A DNA stretch of 64,000 bases, from NCBI RefSeq assembly GCF_029867415.1, contig NC_081184.1:78280364-78344363 (forward strand), given 5' to 3'. The stretch is from Vicia villosa (lineage: Eukaryota; Streptophyta; Magnoliopsida; Fabales; Fabaceae). The translations under genes were made by a program, and so were the position numbers. The notes beneath the pieces were generated by a model that was given only the letters and a program-made list of their open reading frames with translations, was not told the DNA's origin and searched no databases. Below are positions 10,687 through 22,900 of the stretch, piece after piece. Position 1 is the stretch's first letter. Every line of letters starts with the position of its first letter.

Positions 10687-11221
10687 AGCCCTCTACTCTC
10701 TCATTTCTCAAGCTTTTGATAGCCAAAAAAGTTCTTGCAAATTCATTTCTGAAGCTTTTGATAGCCAAAAAAGTTCTTGCAAATTCATTTCTCAAGCTTT
10801 TGAGAGCCAAAAAACCTCTTGCAATTTCTCTCCTCATTCCTACCAAATTCACCAAAGCTCTTATTCTTTCATAAAGTTTGTGAGTTACACCTTGAACCTC
10901 ACAAACTTTGAGCTAAGCCACCATCCATTTCACTCTTTTTTCTTCAATTGTTGAGAGATTAAGATTTGTGTTGGTGATTCTTGAAGTAGATCTAAGTTTT
11001 GTTCAAGATTTGGTAAATTTTCTTCATCCTTTTTGTATATCATGATGTAGATCTTTGTTGCTTGTGTGTGATGCATCTTTGATGCTATATTGGTGCTATT
11101 TGATGGTGATTTGATGGAAAATTCGTGCTCCAATTGATATGTGATCATAAGGTGTTTGTATGTTTGCTTAAGTCAAGTTTTATGCCTTTAAATGTTGTTT
11201 TTGCTGAAATTTGCACTGGTC

Positions 11222-11325
11222 AAATCGATTTCCTTAAGGCTCAAATCGATTTCATGCTGTACGTAACTTGTTTTTTTTGAAAACTGCCTTATGGAAATCG
11301 ATTTCCCTCTGCATGAAATCGATTT
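11222..11325 (+). repeat. Second AAATCGATTT palindrome cluster (downstream of TATA)
   Basis: Copies start at 11222, 11243, 11295 and 11316, again 21 bp within pairs and 73 bp between pairs, matching the upstream cluster. The spacers are unrelated in sequence. Confidence 0.9.
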
Positions 11326-11383
11326 CCTGCTGGCAGAATGTGGTTTTTTGCCTTTTTTATGCTTGTTTTGGTTTCCTACTTCC

Positions 11384-11605
11384 TCCACTTCATTAATATC
11401 ATTGGATCTAGGATGTTGATAGGTTTGAAATGACCTAATCCATAATATTAGATGAATGATATTAATGATAGTGTGAGTTGATTATCTTTTGTGAATTTTT
11501 ATTCTTCTTCCTCCATTTCATTAATATCATTGGATCTAGGATGTTGATAGGTTTGAAAGAACCAAATCCATAATATTAGATGAATGATATTAATGATAGT
11601 GTGAG
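11384..11605 (+). repeat. Tandemly duplicated long hairpin in the nested LTR
   Basis: A unit of about 135 bp occurs twice. Each copy folds: TTAATATCATT..TCTA pairs with TAGA..AATGATATTAA, enclosing GGAT/ATCC. The apical stem differs between copies: TAGGT/ACCTA in the first, GGTT/AACC in the second. A degenerate relative lies in the leader near 14290-14390. Confidence 0.7.
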
Positions 11606-13164
11606 TTGATTATCTTTATGCATTTTATCTTCTTCTTCTCCTTTTTTTCTTTTGATCGATGAAAGTCTTAATGCTTTGAGAATTCTTATGGATTCTTAGT
11701 GAAGACTAGATCGTTACCTATTTTCTTTTCGTGCGGTATTGCTTTCGGAAGGCGATCTACATATCGTTCTTCTCGCATGCATTAGCACATAAAGTTTTGA
11801 CCGGCCTCGTTGTAGGGTGATTTCTACATAAATCACTTGGCGATCTGCTTAACATAGCGCAATATTTCGTGTCCCGAATCAAAAAGATCAAACATGGAAG
11901 AGAATTGTATGCGGTTGATTTAAGACTTGTGGAGGTTTTTATCGTGTAGTCGCTATGATTTTATCAAGCTTCTGATAAGCCCCATTGACTTTAAATCCGA
12001 GTACATCATTCACTCACCATAGATCTTCCTACTAACTTTGATAACATACTTGACAAGTTTCAAGATGGTTATCTTTAACATTTAACAACTAACTTTAATT
12101 TCTGCACCTTTACTATACCGCTCTTTATATTACCGCTCTTTATATTTCTCGCCTTATCGCTTTACTTTATCATTTCATCATATTTACTTTCCGCCATTTT
12201 CTCTTTGTCCATTTGGACGTTTATAATTCCGCTATTTTCTCTTTGTCCACTTGGACATATGTTTATGTTTCCGTTATTTTTCTTTTGTCCACTTGGACCA
12301 TACTTTATCTTTTCTTGCTAAAACACTAATAAATAACAAAAATCTAAAAAATACATAAGGTTCTCTTTGGACTATCAGTTACTATCCCTAGCACTTTGGA
12401 GATTCGGACTTATGGACCTAGTACCTCTGGATTCGTTCTATTGCTATCCTGTGATTGTTCTGTCTGTCTGGCATTGTTCTGTTGTATGTTTACGTGTGCA
12501 GGTATTTCCTTGAAAGCCCTTGATGGTTAATTCCAAGGCATTGATATAAGGATTTTACCCGAAAACAGCCGTTACTCTGCCCGATTTTCGTCAGAATCTT
12601 AATGTGCTTAATGAAAAATGGTGCTAAGACAATAAGTTCATCTGGATCCCCAAGTGTTAATGTGTTGGTACTGATAAATCCAAAGGATGGGAAAACTACC
12701 TTGGCTCTTAATGTCAAGTGTTGGCTTCTTATTCGGTTAGACCGTTTCTTTCCTTAGCTTTTATTTTACGCAATAGGATAGCCTCTTCATCTCCTCCCAT
12801 TCTTAAATTTTCAAAATCTTCTCCCTTTTTCCAAAATATTCTTATGTTTGCAACCTTTTCAAAACCTTTTTCTTACAAAATATCTTTCGCCCTTAGTGGC
12901 TTTTCTTCAAAAGTTTAGACACCGTTAATTGTCGAAACGAGTGGTTATACCCCACGATTTTGAAATTGATTGATAATAACGAGATCTTTTCCGCGTGAGA
13001 GAGCTAGTGGCATACTCGTTGATTTTTATCCGAGTTGGAGCCCTTCTTTCATTTGCGATGCAAAGAACTTGTTTGTTCTCATGCTCAAGATCAATGGCTG
13101 AGTATTTCTCTCTAACGACAACAAAGTGTTTATTTGTTTTTAAAAAACGTTTTTCCCAAAAGCG

Positions 13165-13348
13165 GAACTACATTAGCTCTGACTTCTCCATTGCACCGAG
13201 GAGGTATGTAGGCCCAAAGCTTAACGCTTTGCCGAGCTTATTCTAAAAAATAAAACAAACCGTTTTTTAGCACACACACAACACAGATTTTCAAAAAGGT
13301 TCCCGTGGAGTACCACGGATATGAGGGGTGCTTTAAACCTTCCCCTCA
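13165..13348 (+). other. Conserved U5 hairpin module, nested 5' LTR
   Basis: GAACTAC is followed by hairpin A (CTCC/GGAG with a long loop), GTAGGC, hairpin B CAAAGC-TTAAC-GCTTTG, hairpin C CCGTGG-AGTA-CCACGG (13303-13318) and hairpin D TGAGGGG/CCCCTCA (13322-13348). The layout is that of the Ogre LTR with different stem sequences. The 3' LTR copy is at about 23101-23284. Confidence 0.7.
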
Positions 13349-13522
13349 TATAATCAACACCCGAACCTGAGTTCTCTTTCTTGTTTTAAAAACAAAACTT
13401 TGGGTTTTACGTTCTTTTCCCTTTTCCTTTGAAAAAATAAAGCGCGGTGGCGATTTCAAACGGAATATTGATTCGAGTCAATCCCATGGCTTCGATATCA
13501 GATTTTCCCCGCTACAGAAAAA

Positions 13523-13541
13523 TGGCGACTTCACTGGGGAC
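13523..13541 (+). promoter_or_regulatory. Primer binding site of the nested element
   Basis: TGGCGACTTCACTGGGGAC lies six bases past the 5' LTR end. It is of the Ogre/Tat type, and tRNA-Arg priming is inferred from the family. Confidence 0.88.
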
Positions 13542-14583
13542 CCAGTTTTAAGTGTGTTAAGCCTATTTTTGTTTATCTGTGTGTTTTTATCTGTATATAT
13601 TATTGTGTGCTTTGTTTGTTTATCTTCTTTTTTCTTTTTGGTGCTCGATGGTTCCTCTGTGATGAGATAAAGTTCTAACCCGAACTTTGGTGAGTAACTT
13701 GATATAGGAGGTGGTAAGACCAATAGTCGCATGTCAGGAGCAATCCTTAGCATGAGCGTCATATGGTGGAACCCCAATCAGTGGAGGCCTCATGGAAGGT
13801 AGTAAAGTTTGTTACGAACCATCGTGATAATGCTATTACTTTCAATAGTGAGTGTCCGTAGAAGCTGAATGACCTAGAACCCTTTTAACCAATCTAAGCC
13901 TTTTTAGGATGTAGTGCAGAAACAAGATCAAGTACCAATTTGAGCTTGTTGTCATGCGATACTACGCTCAGACGAGGTCTTTTTAGGCATATTATTGGCG
14001 CCCATGAGCAATTGTGCGTGCCGGTAATATCCAATAGAAGATTGAAAACTCTGGGAACCTTTGTAGAACCCGATTGGCAGGTACAAAACTCCCTAGATCA
14101 TACCTTTTGGGATGGTTAGACCCATGGCTCCATGCTCGTGACGTCGAACCTTTGAACTATGATCTTATGTGACCTTGCATGCTCTTGATTGTGGTTGATG
14201 CATAAACCATGCATTCATGCATCCATGAAAACTCTTTTTCTTTTGATTTTCAAGGAACTTAGATGTCTTTCCTTGTAAACATCATAAGTTTCATCAAACT
14301 CAATGGATCTTGGATGTTGATGGGGTGAAAACTCTAATCCACCAAAATGGATGATTGATTTTGATGATAACTTAATCAAAGCTTTAGTCCAATGTTTGAG
14401 TGTTTACAAGTTAATATCTTAATTTCCTTGAAACTCAAATAATAATAAAAAAAAAAATAAAAAAAAACAAATTACTGCATTGCATGCATCATTCTGCATT
14501 TGGTCCTGCTTTCTAAAGAAATTCTCCAGAGCCTTATTTCCTTTCTCCTGGTATCATCAGTACAACACTCTTGCTAAGAAGAA
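13542..14583 (+). other. Leader of the nested element (no gene seen)
   Basis: No supported ORF. It holds CATTCATGCATCCATG near 14210 and TTTTCAAGGAACTT near 14250, both echoed in the main Ogre leader, plus an imperfect copy of the LTR hairpin (14290-14390) and an A-rich run (14445-14470). Confidence 0.6.
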
Positions 14584-15339
14584 ATGGAAAGCATCAAACA
14601 AGAGATTCTTGAGCTCCGTGAAGAGGTGGTTACTCTGAAGGCTGGTATGAAGCATTTAACTACTCTGGTTGAGGCTCTAGTTGCTGCCCAAGTCAATCCT
14701 CCTATGATGGAAGAAAGGATGGCAAAGGTCTTTCTTGAAACTCTGAACTCATCCTTTCCTGAGGGGATAGTAGTCTGTACACCTGCTGACTTCCACAGAG
14801 AGGTGGATATGAAAACGCTTCTAGAAAAGGATGTCCGAAAGGAATGTTTGTTTGAAGAAGGTAACTCAGCTAGTAGTGTGAAGAAGTTTGGTAATGACTT
14901 TTCAAAGAAGATAATCAGGGGAGGAAACAATCATCATCAACATTAGAATGTTTCCTATTTCATTCCTGTATCCAATTCAGTTCATGCAATCCCAGATTAT
15001 CAGCAGAGCACTCGTCAACAAGATTCTCCGCCGAACGAGCAAAATCAACCTCAAAAGGGGAATTTTGACCCTATCCCCATGACTTACGCAGAATTGTTCC
15101 CTGCTCTGGTTCATAAGAATTTGGTTCAGACAAGATCACCACCTCCAATTCCAGAGAAGATTCCATGGTGGTACAATGCTGATGTTACTTGCGCTTTTCA
15201 TCAGGATGCTCCCGGACACAGTTTAGAAGATTGTTGGGGTCTAAAGGTTGAAGTTCAAAGATTGACTCGTGCTGGTATTTTGTCTTTCCGAGACATTGGC
15301 CCTAATGTTCAAAACAATCCCTTGCCAAAGCATGAATGA
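14584..15339 (+). pseudogene. gag: Truncated gag of the nested element
   Basis: A 252-codon frame with one internal TAG at 14944-14946. The N-terminal part (MESIKQEILELREEVVTLKAG) is a coiled coil like the start of Ogre gag. Most of the gag domain is missing, leaving a short stretch (MAKVFLETLNSSFPEGIVV) and a basic piece. After the TAG the same frame gives MTYAELFPALVHKNLVQTRSPP and the CAFHQDAPGHSLEDC finger, matching MPYAELFPTLLAKGLIQTRSPP and its finger in the main Ogre. It ends at PLPKHE, before the position of the Ogre protease. Whether the short protein has any role, such as RNA binding through the finger, is unknown. Confidence 0.8.
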
Positions 15340-17840
15340 ATCACTATTGATGGTAGCCTGAAGTTTGAAAGATGTTTCCTTCAGCACAAACCCAAATGGA
15401 GAAAGCCTTCTCAATTTTTAGTATTCTTATTGATTTCTATTTGTAATATTTCTTGTTTTCCAATGCATTGTTTGCATGTAGAAACTTGTTTATTTTTGAA
15501 TGTTAATGCTAATGCAATAATAATGTTTGTCTTGAAGTAATCCATTCGCTTCACTCATGTTTATTTGTTTTTATGCATTATGATGCCAATTGCTTTTGCC
15601 AAACTCTTGCTTATGCAAAGATTGGAGGGAGGATGATGATCTGAAAATGCAAAATTTCTGGTTGTATGCTTTTGAATAAGACCCTGCCGATGATGTACAG
15701 GCATTGTTTCAAATTCCCAAACACCGGAGATATAAGGAAGATAATCCCTTGTTAACCCCTTTGAGCCTTGAAGTAGGAGTTTCTTTTCTAAACGAAAAAA
15801 CCCTAATTTTTAACCTGGGGCAGGGTAGTGTTCAGTTGATTTGACCGAGTGTTCATATTTCAAAAAGGATTGTGCATCCAAAGATCAAGCATGTCATATC
15901 CACATCAATGGTTGGATCATGGGAAACCACAATGGTTATCCACCGCGCATCAAAAGGCTGGAAAATGTGAAACCACAATGGTTATCCTCCATCCGCCAAA
16001 GAATGAGGCAGTCACAACCCTCTCAACAAGTCAAGACAAAGTCAATGTCACACGATTTGTTCAAATCAAAAGAATGAAAAAAAAATGAAAAAAAAAAGAA
16101 AGAAAGAAGAAGAAAAAGCTCGCTAAGTCAAAAACTTGAAAACAAGTGACTTAGGCAAAAGTTAGAGCATCCCGCTGGACGACCAATTCAAAGGAATTAG
16201 TCCAGGCAAAAGTTAGGGAAATAAAAAAATTTTTAAAAAAAAAAGAGAAAAGAGTGAAAAGTGAAAAGAAAGGACTACAAAGCAAAAGTCCTAAAAAATG
16301 AACAAATCTGTGTGAGTACAAAAATGAAGACAAAAGGGTGACTGCTACTCCAAGAAAGCTTCATAGGATTCTTAATGGCACAAAATCCTTTTGAGAGATG
16401 AATACTCATGTTGAGTTGACTGAACATAGGACTGGAGAACATCACGAAGATGGGGTGGGCTAAATAAACTTTGAGCCTAAAAATCTTTTTTTCTGAAAAC
16501 CGTGAACCAGGCCACGTTACAACCCTCAAAAGTCCTAATTGAAGCAGGGTTTATTTCGAAAGCATACTTAAACAAGAAAGCGTTCCTGACTCCTATCGGT
16601 TATGCTGAAAACTTGTGTTGGTATCATATGCATACAAAAATCAATGTCATTCCTTAACCAGTGATTCATTCACAAGGTTTTGTGACATCTTTTCAATAAA
16701 ACTTCAAGACTTACATAATTGTTGCATTTTCATTATCATTCTCAGAATAAACATTTTTCTGCTTGTAAGCATTTGTTTGACATCCAGGAAGTTTACATCT
16801 GATCATCAGTAGAAAACTAAAACATTACCAGGGGCATGTTGTTTTCCCAGTTTAACGCTTTTGCAAGTTTGATTACCATCATGGGGCAAAGCTCGAAGAC
16901 TTTGTCGAGTAAAAGAATGCGCCAAGTTTAGTCAATCAGGGGCAGTTACGTCGAGATTTGATGAATCTCTCCAAGAATCTGTTGATCTGGGGCAGATTAT
17001 TCCAAAGTCTTCATGATGCCAAGGATCTCTGTGAACATTTTTGAGGTAGTTTCCTTTCATAGACTATGTAGTCTGGGGCAAGTTGTGAATCAGAAGTTTG
17101 CCTTGATCACCTCATTAGCTAGAAGCACAAAGGTCGTTGCCAGGACCAATCTAGAGTATGTTAATCTCTACCAAGAAGTTTTGAGACAACGGTTGACTGT
17201 TGGGTTTTCTTTCTCACCTTGTGTTGAGTTTTGAACTAAAATCCCCCGCATGTTAACTTGTTTGCTATGATGTTAACTTCTTAGTTCCTCTGCAAGTTCG
17301 AAATGGTGATTTTCTCCAAAGAAATTTTCTCTGATTTCCCATAATAGAGCTTGATGTGTTGTCCAATCTTTTTGATAAGAAGAAGATGATCTGTAAACTC
17401 CTCACAGAGATTGATTAATCCCCAGTTGAGTTTATTCCTCAAGGGGCAAAGCTTTGTTTGACCGTTTCTATCCAGTTTGTTCTTGGAGTTGAACTTTGGT
17501 TTCTTGCAATACTATTTTGAACCTCTCTAGGCTGGGAAACCTAGATTGAGAAGGCATTTATTTTGCACCTCTTGAGGATTTCTTATTTCCTCAACAATGG
17601 AAAATTCATTTGTGATTGATGTTCCTATCAGATATTGAAATATTTATTTTCCAGCAGTGTTGTTATTGCACTCCCTTGGAATTTGTGCTTGAAAGCAAGG
17701 GGCAGGTTTTGACTTTGAGCAACTTGTGTTATCCCCATCATGTTTTGGTTGACATCAAATTGAAGCCTCTTTATTTGAGCAAGTTTGTACGTCTCCACAT
17801 ATCAATCTTATCTTCAAAGCAAGTGATAATCTCTCAGGCT
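15340..17840 (+). other. Noncoding internal region of the nested element
   Basis: No supported gene. ORFs of 60-84 codons here overlap in several frames and show no domain. The region contains the two post-coding hairpins at 16123-16205, an A/G-rich run at 16080-16115, and many repeats of GGGGCA phrases (for example 16831, 16874, 16991). These look like a decayed version of the Ogre 3' region. Confidence 0.55.
16123..16220 (+). other. Two post-coding hairpins with GGCAAAAGTTAG trailers (nested element)
   Basis: Hairpin 1: CTAAGTC (16123-16129) pairs with GACTTAG (16148-16154), enclosing ACTTG-AAAA-CAAGT. Hairpin 2: CTGGAC (16175-16180) pairs with GTCCAG (16200-16205), enclosing AATTC-AAAG-GAATT. 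Each is followed by GCAAAAGTTAG. The same architecture with different stems lies just after pol in the main Ogre (28398-28560). Confidence 0.75.
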
Positions 17841-17844
17841 TTAT

Positions 17845-18075
17845 GAAGAAGCTCAGCAAATGGTAAGTTGCTTCAGAAGTGACAGTTTGCATCCAAATGG
17901 AAGAAGCTCAGCAAATGGTAAGTCACTTCAGTGTTAGTGACAGTTTGCATCCAAGTGGAAGAAGCTCAGCAAATGGTAAGTCTCTTCAGTGTAAGTGACA
18001 GTTTGCATCCAAATGGAAGAAGCTCAGCAAATGGTAGGTCCCTTCATCAGAAGTGACAGTTTGCATCCAGTTCCT
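17845..18075 (+). repeat. Tandem repeat, four units of about 55-58 bp
   Basis: Units begin with GAAGAAGCTCAGCAAATGG at about 17845, 17900, 17958 and 18016, and end in GTGACAGTTTGCATCCA. Confidence 0.9.
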
Positions 18076-18144
18076 TTTCTCAAGCCATGTCCTTGATTAA
18101 AGAAGAAGTTGATCCCTATTCTTAGCGGCAGCTTATTATTCTCA

Positions 18145-19415
18145 GTAGCTTATCGTCAACTATTGAGGCGGTAATTCAATTTGCTTCTACCTTCAACTAT
18201 TGAGTTGGTAGTTTATCGTCAACCATTGAGGCGGTAATTCAATTTCCTTCTACCTTCAACTATTGAGTTGGTAGTTTATCGTCAACTATTGAGGCGGTAA
18301 TTCAATTTCCTTCTACCTTCAACTATTGAGTTGGTAGCTTATCGTCAACTATTGAGGCGGTGATTCGATTTTCTTCTACCTTCAACTATTGAGTTGGTAG
18401 CTTATCGTCAACTATTGAGGCGGTAATTCAATTTCCTTCTACCTTCAACTATTGAGTTGGTAGTTTATCGTCAACCATTGAGGCGGTAATTCAATTTGCT
18501 TCTACCTTCGACTATTGAGTTGGTAGCTTATCGTCAACTATTGAGGCGATGATTCAATTTTCTCTACCTTCGACTATTGAGTTGGTAGCTTATCGTCAAC
18601 TATTGAGGCGGTAATTCAATTTGCTTCTACCTTCAACTATTGAGTTGGTAGCTTATCGTCAACTATTGAGGCGGTAATTCAATTTCCTTCTACCTTCAAC
18701 TATTGAGTGGGTAGTTTATCGTCAACCATTGAGGCGGTAATTCAATTTGCTTCTACCTTCGACTATTGAGTTGGTAGCTTATCGTCAACTATTGAGGCGA
18801 TGATTCAATTTTCTCTACCTTCGACTATTGAGTTGGTAGCCTATCGTCAACCATTGAGGCGGTAATTCAATTTGCTTCTACCTTCAACTATTGAGTTGGT
18901 AGCCTATCGTCAACCATTGAGGCGGTAATTCAATTTGCTTCTACCTTCGACTATTGAGTTGGTAGCTTATCGTCAACTATTGAGGCGATGATTCAATTTT
19001 CTCTACCTTCGACTATTGAGTTGGTAGCTTATCGTCAACTATTGAGGCGATGATTCAATTTTCTCTACCTTCGACTATTGAGTTGGTAGCTTATCGTCAA
19101 CTATTGAGGCGGTAATTCAATTTGCTTCTACCTTCAACTATTGAGTTGGTAGCCTATCGTCAACCATTGAGGCGGTAATTCAATTCTCTTCTACCTTCAA
19201 CTATTGAGTTGGTAGCCTATCGTCAACCATTGAGGCGGTAATTCAATTCTCTTCTACCTTCAACTATTGAGTTGGTAGTTTATCGTCAACTATTGAGGCG
19301 ATGATTCAATTTTCTCTACCTTCAACTATTGAGTTGGTAGCTTATCGTCAACTATCGAGGCGGTAATTCAATTTTTTCTACCTTCAACTATTGAGTTGGT
19401 AGCTTACCTTCAGTG
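18145..19415 (+). repeat. Tandem array of about twenty 61-63 bp units, each with two hairpins
   Basis: Each unit has two halves sharing AACTATTGAG. One half can pair TTATCGTC with GGCGGTAA (with G-U pairs). A common variant changes the second arm to GGCGATGA and still pairs throughout. The other half pairs CTACC with GGTAG and AAC with GTT. The array lies upstream of the polypurine tract and is absent from the main Ogre, which has a different 76-bp array in the equivalent place. Confidence 0.9.
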
Positions 19416-19845
19416 GAACGTTGGTATATGTTATCGTCAGCGGTACAGCGGTACATCTCTTCATATCATCAGTGGTACGACGGTGTGTTTTCTGTTAAAG
19501 GAAGATTGGCATTCTGATTCAGGATGCATACTTTCTCATCCCCAGTGAAAGAGGATGTTCCCCTTTTCTCATCCCCAGTGAAAGAGGATTCTATAACCTC
19601 TCTGACGCGAAGTGTTTTCCCCAGAGAAGTTCCTTTTCCCACCAAAATTCCGTCTCTCCAACAAAGTCCTGCTCTCCCTAGTGGAGTCTCTACTTGCAAG
19701 ACATTTGTTTCTCAGCGGAGTTATGGCAAGACATTTGTTTTCCCCAGTGGATCACCTGTTACTCCCCAGTGTTGTCATGCTTTATTATCATCACATGCAT
19801 TCATTAACATTGCATTGCATCTTAGGATCAAAAATTGTGTCTTAT

Positions 19846-19928
19846 ATATTTAAGTCTCTTCGATTTTGTCAAAACGAAGATTTCAAATCATCGTATCTCC
19901 AAATCGAAGAAACTTAAATAGGGGCATC
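19846..19928 (+). promoter_or_regulatory. Polypurine tract region with long enclosing hairpin (nested element)
   Basis: The 20-nt arm 19846-19865 (TATTTAAGTCTCTTCGATTT) is complementary to 19900-19919 with one mismatch. The right arm runs into the putative PPT AGGGGCATC, directly before the 3' LTR at 19929. The main Ogre has the equivalent hairpin at 30730-30802 with compensating stem changes. Confidence 0.75.
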
Positions 19929-22900
19929 TGTCATACCCCAATTTTTGACCCTAAGATCCTATATCATTCATATCCCAATCACTAATCAAGAGCTTCACTT
20001 GGAAGTTTGTTTATGGTGTTGCACTCACCTCATCAATGAGAGGGACCATCAAGCACCAATGATTGTTTATCTTTTATGCATATTATACTAACCCAAATAC
20101 CAAAAATATTGCTTTGTTTCTTTGTAGGCTTTTGTTTTGTAGGTACCAAGCCAAGACATGCATTAAGCAAGGCATTTTTCACATTTTTGACTGATGAAAT
20201 CGATTTCCCTACTGGGTAAATCGATTTCCCTGCAGCAATCTTCAACAAAATCACATTCTGGACAGCATGAAATCGATTTCCCTCCTGGGTAAATCGATTT
20301 CCCTAGTGTATTTTGCGCCAAATTCTCTTCTGGAACAGAGTGAAATCGATTTCACTCCTGGGGAAATCGATTTCCTTAAGGCGAAATTCAAAAAATAGAG
20401 AGGGAAGCTTGATTTGATTTTGGCACCTATTTTCTTTGACCATTTTTGTCATTTTACCAATTTCCACCTCATCAAAATAATTCTCTTCATTAAACCCACT
20501 TAAACCCCATTTTACCACTTTTTACCATTTAATTGCCACTTTAATCACCAATTAAACACAAGCTAATTACCAAATGCAAAAAGACCAAATTACCACTACT
20601 CTTGCTCTCATCCTATAAATAGAGCCCTCTACTCTCTCATTTCTCAAGCTTTTGATAGCCAAAAAAGTTCTTGCAAATTCATTTCTGAAGCTTTTGATAG
20701 CCAAAAAAGTTCTTGCAAATTCATTTCTCAAGCTTTTGAGAGCCAAAAAACCTCTTGCAATTTCTCTCCTCATTCCTACCAAATTCACCAAAGCTCTTAT
20801 TCTTTCATAAAGTTTGTGAGTTACACCTTGAACCTCACAAACTTTGAGCTAAGCCACCATCCATTTCACTCTTTTTTCTTCAATTGTTGAGAGATCAAGA
20901 TTTGTGTTGGTGATTCTTGAAGTAGATCTAAGTTTTGTTCAAGATTTGGTAAATTTTCTTCATCCTTTTTGTATATCATGATGTAGATCTTTGTTGCTTG
21001 TGTGTGATGCATCTTTGATGCTATATTGGTGCTATTTGATGGTGATTTGATGGAAAATTCGTGCTCCAATTGATATGTGATCATAAGGTGTTTGTATGTT
21101 TGCTTAAGTCAAGTTTTATGCCTTTAAATGTTGTTTTTGCTGAAATTTGCACTGGTCAAATCGATTTCCTTAAGGCTCAAATCGATTTCATGCTGTACGT
21201 AACTTGTTTTTTTTGAAAACTGCCTTATGGAAATCGATTTCCCTCTGCATGAAATCGATTTCCTGCTGGCAGAATGTGGTTTTTTTGCCTTTTTTATGCT
21301 TGTTTTGGTTTCCTACTTCCTCCACTTCATTAATATCATTGGATCTAGGATGTTGATAGGTTTGAAATGACCTAATCCATAATATTAGATGAATGATATT
21401 AATGATAGTGTGAGTTGATTATCTTTTGTGAATTTTTATTCTTCTTCCTCCATTTCATTAATATCATTGGATCTAGGATGTTGATAGGTTTGAAAGAACC
21501 AAATCCATAATATTAGATGAATGATATTAATGATAGTGTGAGTTGATTATCTTTATGCATTTTATCTTCTTCTTCTCCTTTTTTCTTTTGATCGATGAAA
21601 GTCTTAATGCTTTGAGAATTCTTATGGATTCTTAGTGAAGACTAGATCGTTACCTATTTTCTTTTCGTGCGGTATTGCTTTCGGAAGGCGATCTACATAT
21701 CGTTCTTCTCGCATGCATTAGCACATAAAGTTTTGACCGGCCTCGTTGTAGGGTGATTTCTACATAAATCACTTGGCGATCTGCTTAACATAGCGCAATA
21801 TTTCGTGTCCCGAATCAAAAAGATCAAACATGGAAGAGAATTGTATGCGGTTGATTTAAGACTTGTGGAGGTTTTTATCGTGTAGTCGCTATGATTTTAT
21901 CAAGCTTCTGATAAGCCCCATTGACTTTAAATCCGAGTACATCATTCACTCACCATAGATCTTCCTACTAACTTTGATAACATACTTGACAAGTTTCAAG
22001 ATGGTTATCTTTAACATTTAACAACTAACTTTAATTTCCGCACCTTTACTATACCGCTCTTTATATTACCGCTCTTTATATTTCTCGCCTTATCGCTTTA
22101 CTTTATCATTTCATCATATTTACTTTCCTCCATTTTCTCTTTGTCCATTTGGACGTTTATAATTCCGCTATTTTCTCTTTGTCCACTTGGACATATGTTT
22201 ATGTTTCCGTTATTTTTCTTTTGTCCACTTGGACCATACTTTATCTTTTCTTGCTAAAACACTAATAAATAACAAAAATCTAAAAAATACATAAGGTTCT
22301 CTTTGGACTATCAGTTACTATCCCTAGCACTTTGGAGATTCGGACTTATGGACCTAGTACCTCTGGATTCGTTCTATTGCTATCCTGTGATTGTTCTGTC
22401 TGTCTGGCATTGTTCTGTTGTATGTTTACGTGTGCAGGTATTTCCTTGAAAGCCCTTGATGGTTAATTCCAAGGCATTGATATAAGGATTTTACCCGAAA
22501 ACAGCCGTTACTCTGCCCGATTTTCGTCAGAATCTTAATGTGCTTAATGAAAAATGGTGCTAAGACAATAAGTTCATCTGGATCCCCAAGTGTTAATGTG
22601 TTGGTACTGATAAATCCAAAGGATGGGAAAACTACCTTGGCTCTTAATGTCAAGTGTTGGCTTCTTATTCGGTTAGACCGTTTCTTTCCTTAGCTTTTAT
22701 TTTACGCAATAGGATAGCCTCTTCATCTCCTCCCATTCTTAAATTTTCAAAATCTTCTCCCTTTTTCCAAAATATTCTTATGTTTGCAACCTTTTCAAAA
22801 CCTTTTTCTTACAAAATATCTTTCGCCCTTAGTGGCTTTTCTTCAAAAGTTTAGACACCGTTAATTGTCGAAACGAGTGGTTATACCCCACGATTTTGAA

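Larger units (their letters stand above)
9993..13516 (+). repeat. 5' LTR of the nested element
   Basis: It runs from TGTCATACCCC to CCCCGCTACA, 3524 bp, and is near-identical to 19929-23452. It contains paired palindrome arrays, a TATA box, a duplicated hairpin, three GTCCA/TGGAC hairpins (12206-12300) and the U5 module. Short ORFs inside it recur unchanged in the other LTR and have no recognisable domain. Confidence 0.96.

Noticed and set aside
18145..19415. Possible CRISPR-like array because of regular repeats
   Set aside because: The units are contiguous tandem repeats without unique spacers, inside a plant retrotransposon.
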